This document shows positions 10,884 to 22,264 of a DNA stretch of 64,000 nt, in pieces. Every line of letters starts with the position of its first letter. Within the stretch, counting starts at the first letter, position 1. Below the pieces are notes generated by a model. It saw nothing but the letters and a program-made list of their open reading frames with translations. It was not told the DNA's origin and searched no databases. A program made the translations under genes and the position numbers. Source of the stretch: Gammaproteobacteria bacterium (GTDB lineage Bacteria > Pseudomonadota > Gammaproteobacteria > Thiohalomonadales > Thiohalomonadaceae); assembly GCA_024709225.1 (NCBI GenBank), contig JANJXC010000038.1, positions 62,001 through 126,000 on the forward strand, in the 5' to 3' direction.

Positions 10884-11606
10884 GTGGAATTCTCCGACAG
10901 CAGTCCTCGGAAAGAGCAGGCGCTGATTCAATCGATCGTCAACGCCGAGCTCATCTTTCAGCGCCACCTGCCGTCTGCAGGGAACAGCCCTCCGGTGGTC
11001 GCGTTGTCACGGGACCTCGGTGCCGGCGGTGCGGAAATTGCCCGGTTGCTGGCGGAGCGGCTGGGGGTTGAAATATTCGATCGGCAGATTCTAGAGCGTG
11101 TCGCGGCACAGTCCCATCTGGGTGCCGAACAGTTATCATCCATGGACGACAAGGCCGGCGTCGACAAGGTGACGACCTGGATCCGTGGGCTGTTCAGCAG
11201 CCACACCGCCTATCCAGAATCCTATCGCTATCACCTGGTCAACGTGATCCTCGGTATCTGCCAGAGCGGCGGCGTCATCATGGGCCGCGGGGCTCATGTC
11301 ATTCTGGCGACACGGCCGGCTTTTCGCGTACGCATCGTCGGTGGTGCCGAGAACTGTGCCGAACGCATCGCCAGCCGTGAAGGCCTGAGCCTGAATGAGG
11401 CGCGTGCAAAGGCACACCAAGTGAATACAGAGCGCGAAGACTATCTGTTCAACATGTTCAAGCGCCACCTGCATGATGCCAGCCTGTTCGACCTGGTCAT
11501 CAACACCGACAAGTTTCCCGACATGGAAACGGTCGCCGAGCTGATCCTGGTCGCCATGGCGCAGGCCGGCCATCGGGTTCCTCCGCAGCAGGGAGCGGCG
11601 CCGTGA
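10884..11606 (+). CDS. Cytidylate kinase-like family protein
   Basis: VVALSRDLGAGGAEIARLLAERLGVEIFDRQILERVA...GVIMGRGAHVIL...RVRIVGGAENCAERIASREGLS; in-frame GTG at 10884. Confidence 0.8.
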   Translation: MEFSDSSPRKEQALIQSIVNAELIFQRHLPSAGNSPPVVALSRDLGAGGAEIARLLAERLGVEIFDRQILERVAAQSHLGAEQLSSMDDKAGVDKVTTWIRGLFSSHTAYPESYRYHLVNVILGICQSGGVIMGRGAHVILATRPAFRVRIVGGAENCAERIASREGLSLNEARAKAHQVNTEREDYLFNMFKRHLHDASLFDLVINTDKFPDMETVAELILVAMAQAGHRVPPQQGAAP

Positions 11607-12046
11607 TCAACACCGACAAGACCTTCCTTCTCAATATCGCAAGCCTGGAGCGCGCCATCTATTCCGGCCCGGCTCACAGGGTATCGGTACTGTCGGTCAA
11701 CGGAGAACTGGGCATCCTGCCGCGTCATTCGCCGCTGCTGGCCGGCCTGTTGCCGGGCGAGGTACGCATCATTCAGGCGGACGGCACGGAAGAGTTCGTC
11801 TATGTCTCCGGCGGCCACATCGAAGTCCTGCCGCACATGGTTACTATCCTGGCGGACACTGCATTGCGCGGCGAGGATATTAACGAGGCGGCCGCGCTGG
11901 AAGCCAAGAAACGGGCCGAAAAAACCATCCGTACCAGCCCGCTGTATACCGACCGCGACCAAGCCCAGCTCGAATTGATCAAGGCACTGGCCCAGCTCAA
12001 GGCGCTGGAGCACACCCGACGCAGCAGGAAGCGGGGCGGCATATGA
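11603..12046 (+). CDS. atpC: F0F1 ATP synthase epsilon subunit-like protein (orphan)
   Basis: IYSGPAHRVSVLSVNGELGILPRHSPLLAGLLPGEVRI...YVSGGHIEVLPHMVTILADTALRGEDINEAAALEAKKRAE...ALAQLKALEHTRR; GTGA overlap with upstream gene. Confidence 0.85.
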   Translation: MINTDKTFLLNIASLERAIYSGPAHRVSVLSVNGELGILPRHSPLLAGLLPGEVRIIQADGTEEFVYVSGGHIEVLPHMVTILADTALRGEDINEAAALEAKKRAEKTIRTSPLYTDRDQAQLELIKALAQLKALEHTRRSRKRGGI

Positions 12047-12399
12047 CCCGGCACGGGTTTGTTTCCGCCTATGTGGCGGCGGGACGGGGATTTATACGCT
12101 GGAGCTTGACCACGAATCATGACTATTTCACACGCACATCATATTTAACATAATATACATTATGCGCAATATGTCCCTGTGGCAGAGCGGCTGCCCCAGC
12201 ACGGTTTCTGTCTCGGGTTAGTCAACCATCTGACTGAATCAGAAAGAGATTTGGCATGGAACGGCAAAAGTTAGCTTTGATCCGCAATTACTCTATAATG
12301 CGACCTTCATGCACAACATCGTCCGTGTCATGGCGTTGCATTTGCATAGTGCTGACGTGCGATTGACCTAAACCTGTCCGGAAATCCTGTAGCAACGAC

Positions 12400-13470
12400 A
12401 TGGCTGAAACCAGAACACGGGTCGAGTCCCAATACCTTCGGAATTATGTACCGCTTTCCGAACTGACCCAGGACAACCTGCAGGAACTCTCGCGCGGCAC
12501 CTTCGTGGAGCAGATCGGCGCGGGTCAGACGCTATTCAAAAAAGGCGACACGGATAACCGCTCCTATTACATCCTCGGCGGCGAAATCGAGCTGGATACC
12601 GGCGATGGCTCGCCGCCGCGGGTGGTCGCCGGCGCCACACCGGCCTCCCGTTTCCCGCTGGACCATCACCGGCCGCGCCAGGCCACGGCCAAGGCACGCA
12701 CCCAGGTATTTTATTTTCAGGTCGACAACAATCACCTCGACCTGCTGCTGACCTGGGGCCAGAACGCCGGCTACATGGTGGCCGAGATTGACAACAGCGC
12801 CGAGGAGGCGGATGACGGCGACTGGATGACGCATATGCTGCGCTCCAGCATTTTTCATCGCATCCCCGCCTCGAATATTCAGGCCGTGTTCATCAAGATG
12901 GAGGCGCATCCGGTCCGCGCCGGCGATGTCGTGATCAAGCAGGGTGATGAAGGCGATTATTACTATTACATTAAGCAGGGCCGTGCCGTAGTGACCCGGC
13001 TCACCAAGACTGGCCAGACCATCAAGCTCGCGGAGCTGGAGGCCGGCAGCAGTTTCGGTGAGGAGGCCTTGATCTCGGATACCAAACGCAATGCCAATGT
13101 CACCATGTTGACCAATGGCGTACTGATGCGGCTGGCCAAGGCCGATTTTGCCGCGCTGTTGCAAGGGCCGGTACTGGAAACCGTGACCTATGACGAGGCG
13201 CAGAAGCTGGTGGGCTCCGGTGCGGCGACCTGGCTGGATGTGCGCCTAGAAAGTGAGCACAAAAATGCGGCCTTGCCCGGCAGCATCAATATCCCGTTGT
13301 TCATGCTGCGCCTGAAGACGGCGAGCCTCGACCACAGCAAGAAATACATTGTCTACTGCGATACCGGCCGGCGCAGCTCGTCGGCAGTGTTTCTGCTCAC
13401 CGAGCGCGGCTTCGATGCCTATCTATTGAAAGATGGCCTGATGGCGATCAAGCAGGCTGTGCATCCGTAG
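12400..13470 (+). CDS. Cyclic nucleotide-binding (two cNMP domains) + rhodanese domain protein
   Basis: cNMP motif ELEAGSSFGEEALISDTKRNANVTML; rhodanese ATWLDVRLESEHKNAALPGSINIPLFMLR...YIVYCDTGRRSSSAVFLL. Confidence 0.88.
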   Translation: MAETRTRVESQYLRNYVPLSELTQDNLQELSRGTFVEQIGAGQTLFKKGDTDNRSYYILGGEIELDTGDGSPPRVVAGATPASRFPLDHHRPRQATAKARTQVFYFQVDNNHLDLLLTWGQNAGYMVAEIDNSAEEADDGDWMTHMLRSSIFHRIPASNIQAVFIKMEAHPVRAGDVVIKQGDEGDYYYYIKQGRAVVTRLTKTGQTIKLAELEAGSSFGEEALISDTKRNANVTMLTNGVLMRLAKADFAALLQGPVLETVTYDEAQKLVGSGAATWLDVRLESEHKNAALPGSINIPLFMLRLKTASLDHSKKYIVYCDTGRRSSSAVFLLTERGFDAYLLKDGLMAIKQAVHP

Positions 13471-13481
13471 CAGGACGCGCC

Positions 13482-15707
13482 CTACTTCTCCGTGCGTTCG
13501 TAGACCCCATCCCATTCCGCCGCCGGCGGCGTTTGGCGCAAGGCGGCGATGCGCTCCAGATACAGGCCATATACCGTGACGTCCGGATGGCTGGCCTGCA
13601 GCTCCTGAAACAGCACCTCGGCATGATCCCAGCGCTGTGCGCGATAACTGGCTAGTGCTTCACTAAGTTGCTGTAGTTCAGCCAGCAGCTCCGCAGGGGC
13701 CTCGCCCGGGGTGCACAACGGCTGGAAGACACGGATGGCCTGTGCCTTGCCCTTGACCCGGATCAGGTCCAGTTCCCGGTAGATGAAGTCATGCTCGGCC
13801 AGGCGCTGCGTCCCCTCCCCCACGACCAGACCGACGTGGTAATACTTGGTGGTACCCTCCAGACGCGAGCCGAGATTTACGGTGTCACCGAGTACGGTAT
13901 AGGCGCGACGGTATTCCGAACCCATATCGCCCACATTCATGATGCCGCTGTTGATGCCGATGCCGATCTGAATCAGCGGGAAGCCGGCGGCCTGGAACTC
14001 CGGCCTGAGCCGTTCCACTTCGCGCAGCATCTCCAGCGCCGCAGCAATGGCATGAGTTGCATGCTGCTTGTCCTCCACCGGTGCGCCCCAGAACGCCATC
14101 ACCATGTCACCGACGTATTTGTCGATGGTGCCGCGATTGTCGAAGATGATGCGCGTCATGGGCGTAAAAAAATGATTCAACATCCGTTTCAGGTCGTTGG
14201 CGCTCAGCGCCTCGGAAATGGAGGTGAAGCTGCGGATATCGGCAAACAGTACGGTCATTTCGCGGCTTTCACCCTCGAATCCGTATTGATCGGGGTTTTC
14301 ACTCATTTCCTGCACCAGCTGCGGCGGTACATATTGACCGAACATGCCCTGCAACTGGCGCTTGCTGCGGAACTCGCCGAAAAAACCATAGGCCATGTTG
14401 AACGTGGCCAGCAGCACGACCAGGAGCACCTGAGTGGTCAGCGGCAGCACCACCCCCTCTCCGGCCCACAGCCAGAAATTGAAGACCACCGCGGCGCTCA
14501 ATACCGCCAGCGTCACCAGCACCAATGGCAACGGGGTCAGGCGGGGAAACAGCAGGGCCAGGCTCACGCCGATGAGCAGGGTGAGAACAAGGTCTGCACC
14601 GGCTGCCCAGGCCGGTTCCATGGGAAAGGTGTCATCGAGGATCGCGGTAATGATGTTGGCGTGCACCTCGACGCCGGGATACACCGCCTGCAGCGGCGTG
14701 GCGCGCAAATCGAACAAGCCCTGCGCGGTGGTGCCCACCAGGACAATGGCGTTGTCGAACGTGGCGTCGGCTGTCTGGTCGCGCAGCACGTCAGTGGCCG
14801 GTATGTAGCGGTAGCTGCCCCACGGGCCGTGATAGGGAATGATGATCCGGCCGGCGCTGTCGGTGGGTATGGCGCTCTGCCCCAGGAGAATGCCCTCGAG
14901 GATTTCCGTGTCACCAACCAGAGCCGTCTGCAACGTCACCTCTTCCATGTGCAGAAAGCGTCGCGCCACCTCCAGGCCAAGCGATGGATAGAGCTGATCG
15001 GCATGCCGCACGACCACCGGTGCGCGGCGGATGATGCCGTCCGGGTCGGGATCCAGGCTGAAGAAGCCGCCGTAGCGTGCGGCCTGTTGCAGTACCTCGA
15101 TATTGCCGGTGTAGCTGCTGGCCGTAGGCATGGCCAGGCGTGCTACTCGCCCTGTCGGTTCGATGCGCAGAGCTTGCGGCAGCGCACCCACCGCATCCTC
15201 GGCACGGGAGTGGAAGATATAGCCGAGTACCACGTTGCGCCCCGCCAGCTTGCCGGCAAAGGCGGCATTGTTGTCAAACAGTGGCAGGTAATCGCGTAGC
15301 TGTCGCGCCAGGGCCTGGAGCGCGTTATTGGACTCACCCAGGCGCTGCAGCACGGCCTCGCCGCTGTTACGTTCCGGCTCGGCGAACACGATGTCGAAGC
15401 CCACCACGGCGGCGCCCTGCGCAAACAGCTTGTCGACGAGCCGGCCGAGTTTGTCGCGTGACCAGGGCCAGTGCCCTTCGGTCTGCAGGCTCTTTTCATC
15501 AATATCGACGATGACGATGCGCGGATCGGCGTAGTGCTCCGGCAACATGGCGCGCAGGCGCAGATCATAGACCAGGGAGTCGAGGCGCTGCAGGGTCTGC
15601 TGCAGCAGCGGTACATCGCTGAACTGCAGCCAGAGCATGCCCAGGACCATCAGCAGTCCCGCGGCCGTGGGATAGAGTTTTTTGCGGAAGCGGCTGGCCC
15701 AGGCCAT
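13482..15707 (-). CDS. CHASE2 domain adenylate/guanylate cyclase
   Basis: CHASE2: RLRAMLPEHYADPRIVIVDIDEKSLQTEGHWPWSRDKLG; cyclase: MTVLFADIRSFTSISE...GDMVMAFWGAP...GINSGIMNVGDMGSEYRRAYTVLGDTVNLGSRLE. Confidence 0.92.
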   Translation of the reverse strand: MAWASRFRKKLYPTAAGLLMVLGMLWLQFSDVPLLQQTLQRLDSLVYDLRLRAMLPEHYADPRIVIVDIDEKSLQTEGHWPWSRDKLGRLVDKLFAQGAAVVGFDIVFAEPERNSGEAVLQRLGESNNALQALARQLRDYLPLFDNNAAFAGKLAGRNVVLGYIFHSRAEDAVGALPQALRIEPTGRVARLAMPTASSYTGNIEVLQQAARYGGFFSLDPDPDGIIRRAPVVVRHADQLYPSLGLEVARRFLHMEEVTLQTALVGDTEILEGILLGQSAIPTDSAGRIIIPYHGPWGSYRYIPATDVLRDQTADATFDNAIVLVGTTAQGLFDLRATPLQAVYPGVEVHANIITAILDDTFPMEPAWAAGADLVLTLLIGVSLALLFPRLTPLPLVLVTLAVLSAAVVFNFWLWAGEGVVLPLTTQVLLVVLLATFNMAYGFFGEFRSKRQLQGMFGQYVPPQLVQEMSENPDQYGFEGESREMTVLFADIRSFTSISEALSANDLKRMLNHFFTPMTRIIFDNRGTIDKYVGDMVMAFWGAPVEDKQHATHAIAAALEMLREVERLRPEFQAAGFPLIQIGIGINSGIMNVGDMGSEYRRAYTVLGDTVNLGSRLEGTTKYYHVGLVVGEGTQRLAEHDFIYRELDLIRVKGKAQAIRVFQPLCTPGEAPAELLAELQQLSEALASYRAQRWDHAEVLFQELQASHPDVTVYGLYLERIAALRQTPPAAEWDGVYERTEK

Positions 15708-15718
15708 GGCGGCGTGCG

Positions 15719-16501
15719 CTAGGCGAGACGGAACAGACGCCGGAAATTGGCACTGGTCTGTGCGGCAATATCCTCCAGCGTGGTGCCGCGTACCTGTGCC
15801 AGGCGCTCGGCCACATGGCGGACATAGGCTGGATAATTGGGCTTGCCGCGGTAGGGTACCGGCGCCAGATACGGCGCATCAGTCTCCACCAGCATGCGCT
15901 CTGCCGGCACGCGCACCGCAACCTCGCGCACCTGCACGGCGTTGTTGAAGGTGATGATGCCGGAGAAGGAGATATAGAAGCCGAGTTCCAGCGCCTGCAC
16001 AGCCGTATCCCAGTCGTCGACGAAACAGTGCATGATCCCGCCGACGGCCTCGGCCCCCTCCTCGCGCAGGATGCGTATCGTGTCCGCCTGCGCATCGCGG
16101 CTGTGCACGATCAGCGGCTTGCCGGCCAGGCGTGCTGCCTGGATGTGGCGGCGAAAACGCGCGTGCTGCCAGGCCAGATCGCCTTCACTGCGGAAATAAT
16201 CGAGACCGGTCTCGCCGATGCCGATGACCTTGGGGTGGTGTGCTGCGGCCACCAGTTCGTCTATGGACGGCTCGTGGCCTTCGTTGTCGTTGGGATGCAC
16301 CCCGACAGTGGCGTAGACATGTGCGTGCTGCTGCGCCAGTTGCACGACTGCGGGGAGATTTTCCCAATTGATGCACACGCACAGCACATCACTGACCCCC
16401 TGCTCCCGGGCCTGGGCCAGCACGTCATCAATGCCCTGCGCATAGGGCGCGAGATCGAGGCGATCGAGGTGGCAATGGGAATCGATGAGCGGCGTGGACA
16501 T
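15719..16501 (-). CDS. tatD: TatD family hydrolase
   Basis: LIDSHCHLDRLDL...VGVHPND...VIGIGETGLDYF...ETDAPYLAPVPYRGKPNYPAYV. Confidence 0.93.
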   Translation of the reverse strand: MSTPLIDSHCHLDRLDLAPYAQGIDDVLAQAREQGVSDVLCVCINWENLPAVVQLAQQHAHVYATVGVHPNDNEGHEPSIDELVAAAHHPKVIGIGETGLDYFRSEGDLAWQHARFRRHIQAARLAGKPLIVHSRDAQADTIRILREEGAEAVGGIMHCFVDDWDTAVQALELGFYISFSGIITFNNAVQVREVAVRVPAERMLVETDAPYLAPVPYRGKPNYPAYVRHVAERLAQVRGTTLEDIAAQTSANFRRLFRLA

Positions 16502-16548
16502 GGGAGTTTTTGACATCAAACGACTGGCGCCGCCGCAGCGGCGCCATG

Positions 16549-16908
16549 TTACATGGTGTGGGTCTGGCGATCGGACTTGAGGGCGCCGGCCAGATAGGTC
16601 TCGATCTTATTGCGCACATTACCGCCGTCCTGTTCACTGAACTGGACGCCGATACCGGCGGCGCGGTTGCCCTGGGCCCCTTTCGGCGTGAGCCAGACGA
16701 TCTTGCCGGCCACCGGCAGCTTTTCCTTCTCATCCATCAGGGTGAGCAGCATGAAGACTTCATCACCCAGCGCATAATCCTTGTTGGTGGGGATGAACAG
16801 GCCGCCGTTTTTCACGAACGGCATATAGGCCGCATACAGCGCGCTCTTGTCCTTGATGGTCAGGGACAGGATGCCTTGTTTGGTTATGGGGGGTGCCTTC
16901 GGCTCCAT
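16549..16908 (-). CDS. pilZ: PilZ domain protein
   Basis: YMPFVKNGGLFIPTNKDYALGDEVFMLLTLMDEKEKLPVAGKIVWLTPKGAQGNRAAGIGVQF; tmk-holB-pilZ-tatD order. Confidence 0.92.
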   Translation of the reverse strand: MEPKAPPITKQGILSLTIKDKSALYAAYMPFVKNGGLFIPTNKDYALGDEVFMLLTLMDEKEKLPVAGKIVWLTPKGAQGNRAAGIGVQFSEQDGGNVRNKIETYLAGALKSDRQTHTM

Positions 16909-16915
16909 AATGACC

Positions 16916-19246
<2,331 letters not shown>

Positions 19247-19358
19247 GCCGGATCCTCATCATCTATGTTGCGGTTGGCAGCGGCGGTTTGCCGTGCTAGT
19301 TTTGCCAATACTGAGTATTCTACTCAACATCTGCAGCCAAACCAATCACAGGCCAGCC

Positions 19359-20402
19359 ATGCGCACCGATCTTCACACCCTCACCGCCCAGGTGCAACAC
19401 AACTGCGACATTTCCGATGCGCAGCATGCCCGTAACTATTCGCTGTGCATCTATCTGCTCAAGATGCGCGAATACTTTCGCTGGGAAATGGGCTATGGCT
19501 ATGACGAGCGCCTTCCGGAAAAACAGCTCGGCGACTGGCTGATAGAGCGGGAGCGACTATGGGGCGAACTGGAGGAGCAGGATTATCACCCCATCGAACT
19601 GCATGCCGCACAGTTTGCGCCCTTCGAGCCGGAGGCGCTGAATGATCGGCTGTTGCCCGATGGGCTGGTCTACAGCGGCGGCTACGGCGGTCTGTCCAAG
19701 CCCCACTTTTTCCTCGCCGCACTGCATCGGGTGGAGGAACGCCACGGCCGGCGCATCCTGGTCACCGGCAAGGAATACGCGCGGGACCTCACCGCCCCGC
19801 CGGCGATGACGCTGGGGGGCGAAGTTTACGTCAGGCGCGAATCGCTGCGCCGCATGCTGTGGGAAAAGATCGAGGAGTGGCGCTGGCGGCGGCGGGAGAA
19901 TGCGATGGCACGGGCCATTGCCTTCTACCCGGTGGACAGCGCCCTGGAAAGTGCGCTCGACAGCATGACGGCGACGGAAACCGAGGCGGTGATCCTGCAC
20001 GAACTGGGCGAGGCAGAGGCCGGTGTCCTGTTCGGGCCTGCCTGGGAGCAGATGCTGAATGCCCTGTGGCACACGCGGGCGGAGCTGGCGGCCCGGGCGG
20101 TGCGTGACCATTTGGCCGATTGTCTGGTGACCCTGCCAACCCTCCTGAAGGAGGAGCGTGTCGCCTCCCTGCACTTCTACTTCGCCAATCTGAGCGGTAT
20201 GCGCCAGGTTCTGTTCCCGGCGTTGCAGGAGGCCTATCGGCAGTGGCAGGAGGGAAGCGGTCTTGACGTACTACACGACTGTATCCGTCGCGGCCAGAGC
20301 CATTGGCAGGCAGCCGGCAGCCGCCTGTTGCGGGCCTATGGCGATGACGACAACGGTGCCGCGGAGCGGCTCGATGCACTGCTGGACCAAATCACCCTGT
20401 AA
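19359..20402 (+). CDS. Sfum_1244-like conserved protein associated with sulfur metabolism loci
   Basis: MRTDLHTLTAQVQHNCDISDAQHARNYSLCIYLLKMREYFRWEMGYGYDERLPEKQLGDWL; ATG at 19359. Confidence 0.65.
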   Translation: MRTDLHTLTAQVQHNCDISDAQHARNYSLCIYLLKMREYFRWEMGYGYDERLPEKQLGDWLIERERLWGELEEQDYHPIELHAAQFAPFEPEALNDRLLPDGLVYSGGYGGLSKPHFFLAALHRVEERHGRRILVTGKEYARDLTAPPAMTLGGEVYVRRESLRRMLWEKIEEWRWRRRENAMARAIAFYPVDSALESALDSMTATETEAVILHELGEAEAGVLFGPAWEQMLNALWHTRAELAARAVRDHLADCLVTLPTLLKEERVASLHFYFANLSGMRQVLFPALQEAYRQWQEGSGLDVLHDCIRRGQSHWQAAGSRLLRAYGDDDNGAAERLDALLDQITL

Positions 20403-20404
20403 AA

Positions 20405-20436
20405 ACGACGACGCCCGCAGCAGCGGGCGTCGTTGT
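20405..20436 (-). terminator. Intrinsic terminator for the leftward DsrC-like gene (possibly bidirectional)
   Basis: Perfect stem acgacgcccgc-agca-gcgggcgtcgt; followed by U-rich run in the leftward direction (aaaaa on + at 20401-20405). Confidence 0.7.
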
Positions 20437-20450
20437 GAGGCAGAAGCCGA

Positions 20451-20789
20451 TTAATAGCCGCCCTTGCGCCGCGTCTCCGGCAGGCCGGCGATCTTGGTGG
20501 CCTGCTTGGAGGGCTGCATGGGGAACAGCTCGTACAGGGCCTTGGCCTCGATCTTCTCGCCCCACTTGTCGGACATCGCCTTGACGATGTTGCGATCATT
20601 GGGCTGGTTGCCGCCGTTGTTCAGGTATTCGTCGCGCAGGTAGTTGATCAGGTCCCAGGACTTTTCGGTCAGGGTTACCTTCTCGACCTCGGCGATGGCC
20701 TTGGCCACATCCTCGTTCCAGTCTTCCAGATTTTCCAGATACCCGTTGGCGTTGGCCGCGATGGTCTTGCCGTTTACTTCGTAGGACAT
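20451..20789 (-). CDS. DsrC/TusE-family protein lacking all cysteines
   Basis: MSYEVNGKTIAANANGYLENLEDWNEDVAKAIAEVEKVTLTEKSWDLINYLRDEYL...YELFPMQPSKQATKIAGLPETRRKGGY: DsrC fold signature but no Cys. Confidence 0.9.
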   Translation of the reverse strand: MSYEVNGKTIAANANGYLENLEDWNEDVAKAIAEVEKVTLTEKSWDLINYLRDEYLNNGGNQPNDRNIVKAMSDKWGEKIEAKALYELFPMQPSKQATKIAGLPETRRKGGY

Positions 20790-20834
20790 GCTGCTCTCTC
20801 CTTCAAGTTGTTTCTAGATTTAAGACGTAACTTG

Positions 20835-21512
20835 TTATTCCGAATTAACTTTATTGATAGATTTGTGAGCAATAAACAGCCCGCAGCCGAGGCTGCGATG
20901 CGGTCCCAGCCCCCGCTCCTGCAAGGTCACGGCATCGGGTGGGGACAGGTCCGCCACCATTAGGCTGCGCACATGGATCGGGCCGTCGGGGGTGTCGAAA
21001 TAGTGCGGCTTACCCGCCAGCACCTTCTTGAACTGCACCCCCATGGCGCGCATCTGCTGCACGGCATCGGCAATGAACTGCTCCTCGTCCTGCCCGGCAG
21101 GCACCGCAATGTAGCGCGCGTACAGCGTAGCGACCGGGCTGAGGGGAACCAGCTTTGCCTCGCCTACCACCAGGGTGTTGCCGGCGATGTCGAGGGTCTG
21201 GCCGCTCAGGGCACGTGCATTTTCCACTCTATCCCGGGCCAGACGCAAGACAAGACGCGTACGTCGTGACAGGTGCAACAGCGCGAAGGCATGGGAGGGC
21301 CGCTCCCAGCCATTGCCGGAGTCGGCCACGTGGATCAGGTGCAGGCCGTCGCTGGGCTCGTCGCCGAACCAGGGCAGCACGCCGCGAATGGCGGTGGACA
21401 GGGCGTAGGCATGATCCACCGGCAGGGTGCGGCAGTCGATGTGAAACGACACATCGACCACCGCCTCCGGTACGGTGAAGAATTCCTTTTGTACGTCCTC
21501 TTGCCAAAACAT
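20835..21512 (-). CDS. Cas6/Cmx6-like (type I-MYXAN CRISPR-associated Cas6) protein
   Basis: VDVSFHIDCRTLPVDHAYALSTAIRGVLPWFGDEPSDGLHLIHV...ATLYARYIAV...C-terminal G-loop GLGPHRSLGCGLF (GhGxxxxxGhG). Confidence 0.6.
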   Translation of the reverse strand: MFWQEDVQKEFFTVPEAVVDVSFHIDCRTLPVDHAYALSTAIRGVLPWFGDEPSDGLHLIHVADSGNGWERPSHAFALLHLSRRTRLVLRLARDRVENARALSGQTLDIAGNTLVVGEAKLVPLSPVATLYARYIAVPAGQDEEQFIADAVQQMRAMGVQFKKVLAGKPHYFDTPDGPIHVRSLMVADLSPPDAVTLQERGLGPHRSLGCGLFIAHKSINKVNSE

Positions 21513-21516
21513 GGTT

Positions 21517-22233
21517 TCAGTCCGCCGGCAGCTCGTTGCGCAGGGCGTCGCGATCGTACCACCAGGCATCGGGTACCAGTACATCCAGCAGCTTGCCGAG
21601 GCGCGGCAGGAACTTGGCCGGGTCGTTCAGCTCCAAGCGCTCCACCCAGAAATCGAAGATGTCCTTGTTATCCACCACCTCGCTGTGCTTCTTGGCCACC
21701 TCGGCCAGCATGCCGGCGGTAAAGAACTTCAGGTCCTCGCGCTGTTTGCCGGTGGCACGCAGTTCCACCAGGTAGGCGGCCGTCGCCGCGGGTATGGCGG
21801 CGGCGTCGGCCTTGGGCGGGGTCTCCTCCACCAGGTGCTTGAGCATCAGTACCGACAGCTCCGGGTCGATGGGATAGGTCACCGCCAGCCAGATGCCATG
21901 GGCCAGGGCCTTGATGCCATCATCCCGCTCGGACTGATAGATGATGTCGCAGGCCTGCACCGCCTGTTCCCACAGGCGCGCGCCCAGCGCCTGGCCGAAG
22001 CAGTCATGACCCAGCTGCCAGGCGTCGTCGCGCCGCTCCAGGTCGAGCAGGATATAGCCGATATCGTTGCGCAGGGTCAGCCGCTGTGCCAGCGGGGCAG
22101 CGGCTGGCAATGCGGCCAGCTCGGCCTCCAATTGTGCCAGACGGGCCTCCTCCGCCTGCTTCGGACGGAGGGCGTCGGAGGCGCATTCGGCCTCGCCTTG
22201 CACGGCTTCGTTTTCCAGTTGCAGATATTTCAC
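21517..22233 (-). CDS. Conserved hypothetical protein (helical, dsr-adjacent)
   Basis: ORF of 238 aa; stop lies 4 bp from the start of the Cas6-like gene, suggesting operon. Confidence 0.7.
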   Translation of the reverse strand: MKYLQLENEAVQGEAECASDALRPKQAEEARLAQLEAELAALPAAAPLAQRLTLRNDIGYILLDLERRDDAWQLGHDCFGQALGARLWEQAVQACDIIYQSERDDGIKALAHGIWLAVTYPIDPELSVLMLKHLVEETPPKADAAAIPAATAAYLVELRATGKQREDLKFFTAGMLAEVAKKHSEVVDNKDIFDFWVERLELNDPAKFLPRLGKLLDVLVPDAWWYDRDALRNELPAD

Positions 22234-22264
22234 ATCGCGATCCCGTGGTTGTGCCGAGGCAGTG

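Noticed and set aside
12300-12399. tRNA or sRNA in the gap before the cNMP-rhodanese gene
   Set aside because: Only a TATAAT-like box and AT-rich sequence seen; no convincing fold or terminator.
20451-20789. Calling the DsrC-like gene tusE
   Set aside because: TusE keeps the C-terminal Cys; this protein has none.
20835-21512. Evidence for a working CRISPR-Cas locus
   Set aside because: No repeat-spacer array or other cas gene found in the window; only the Cas6-like gene.
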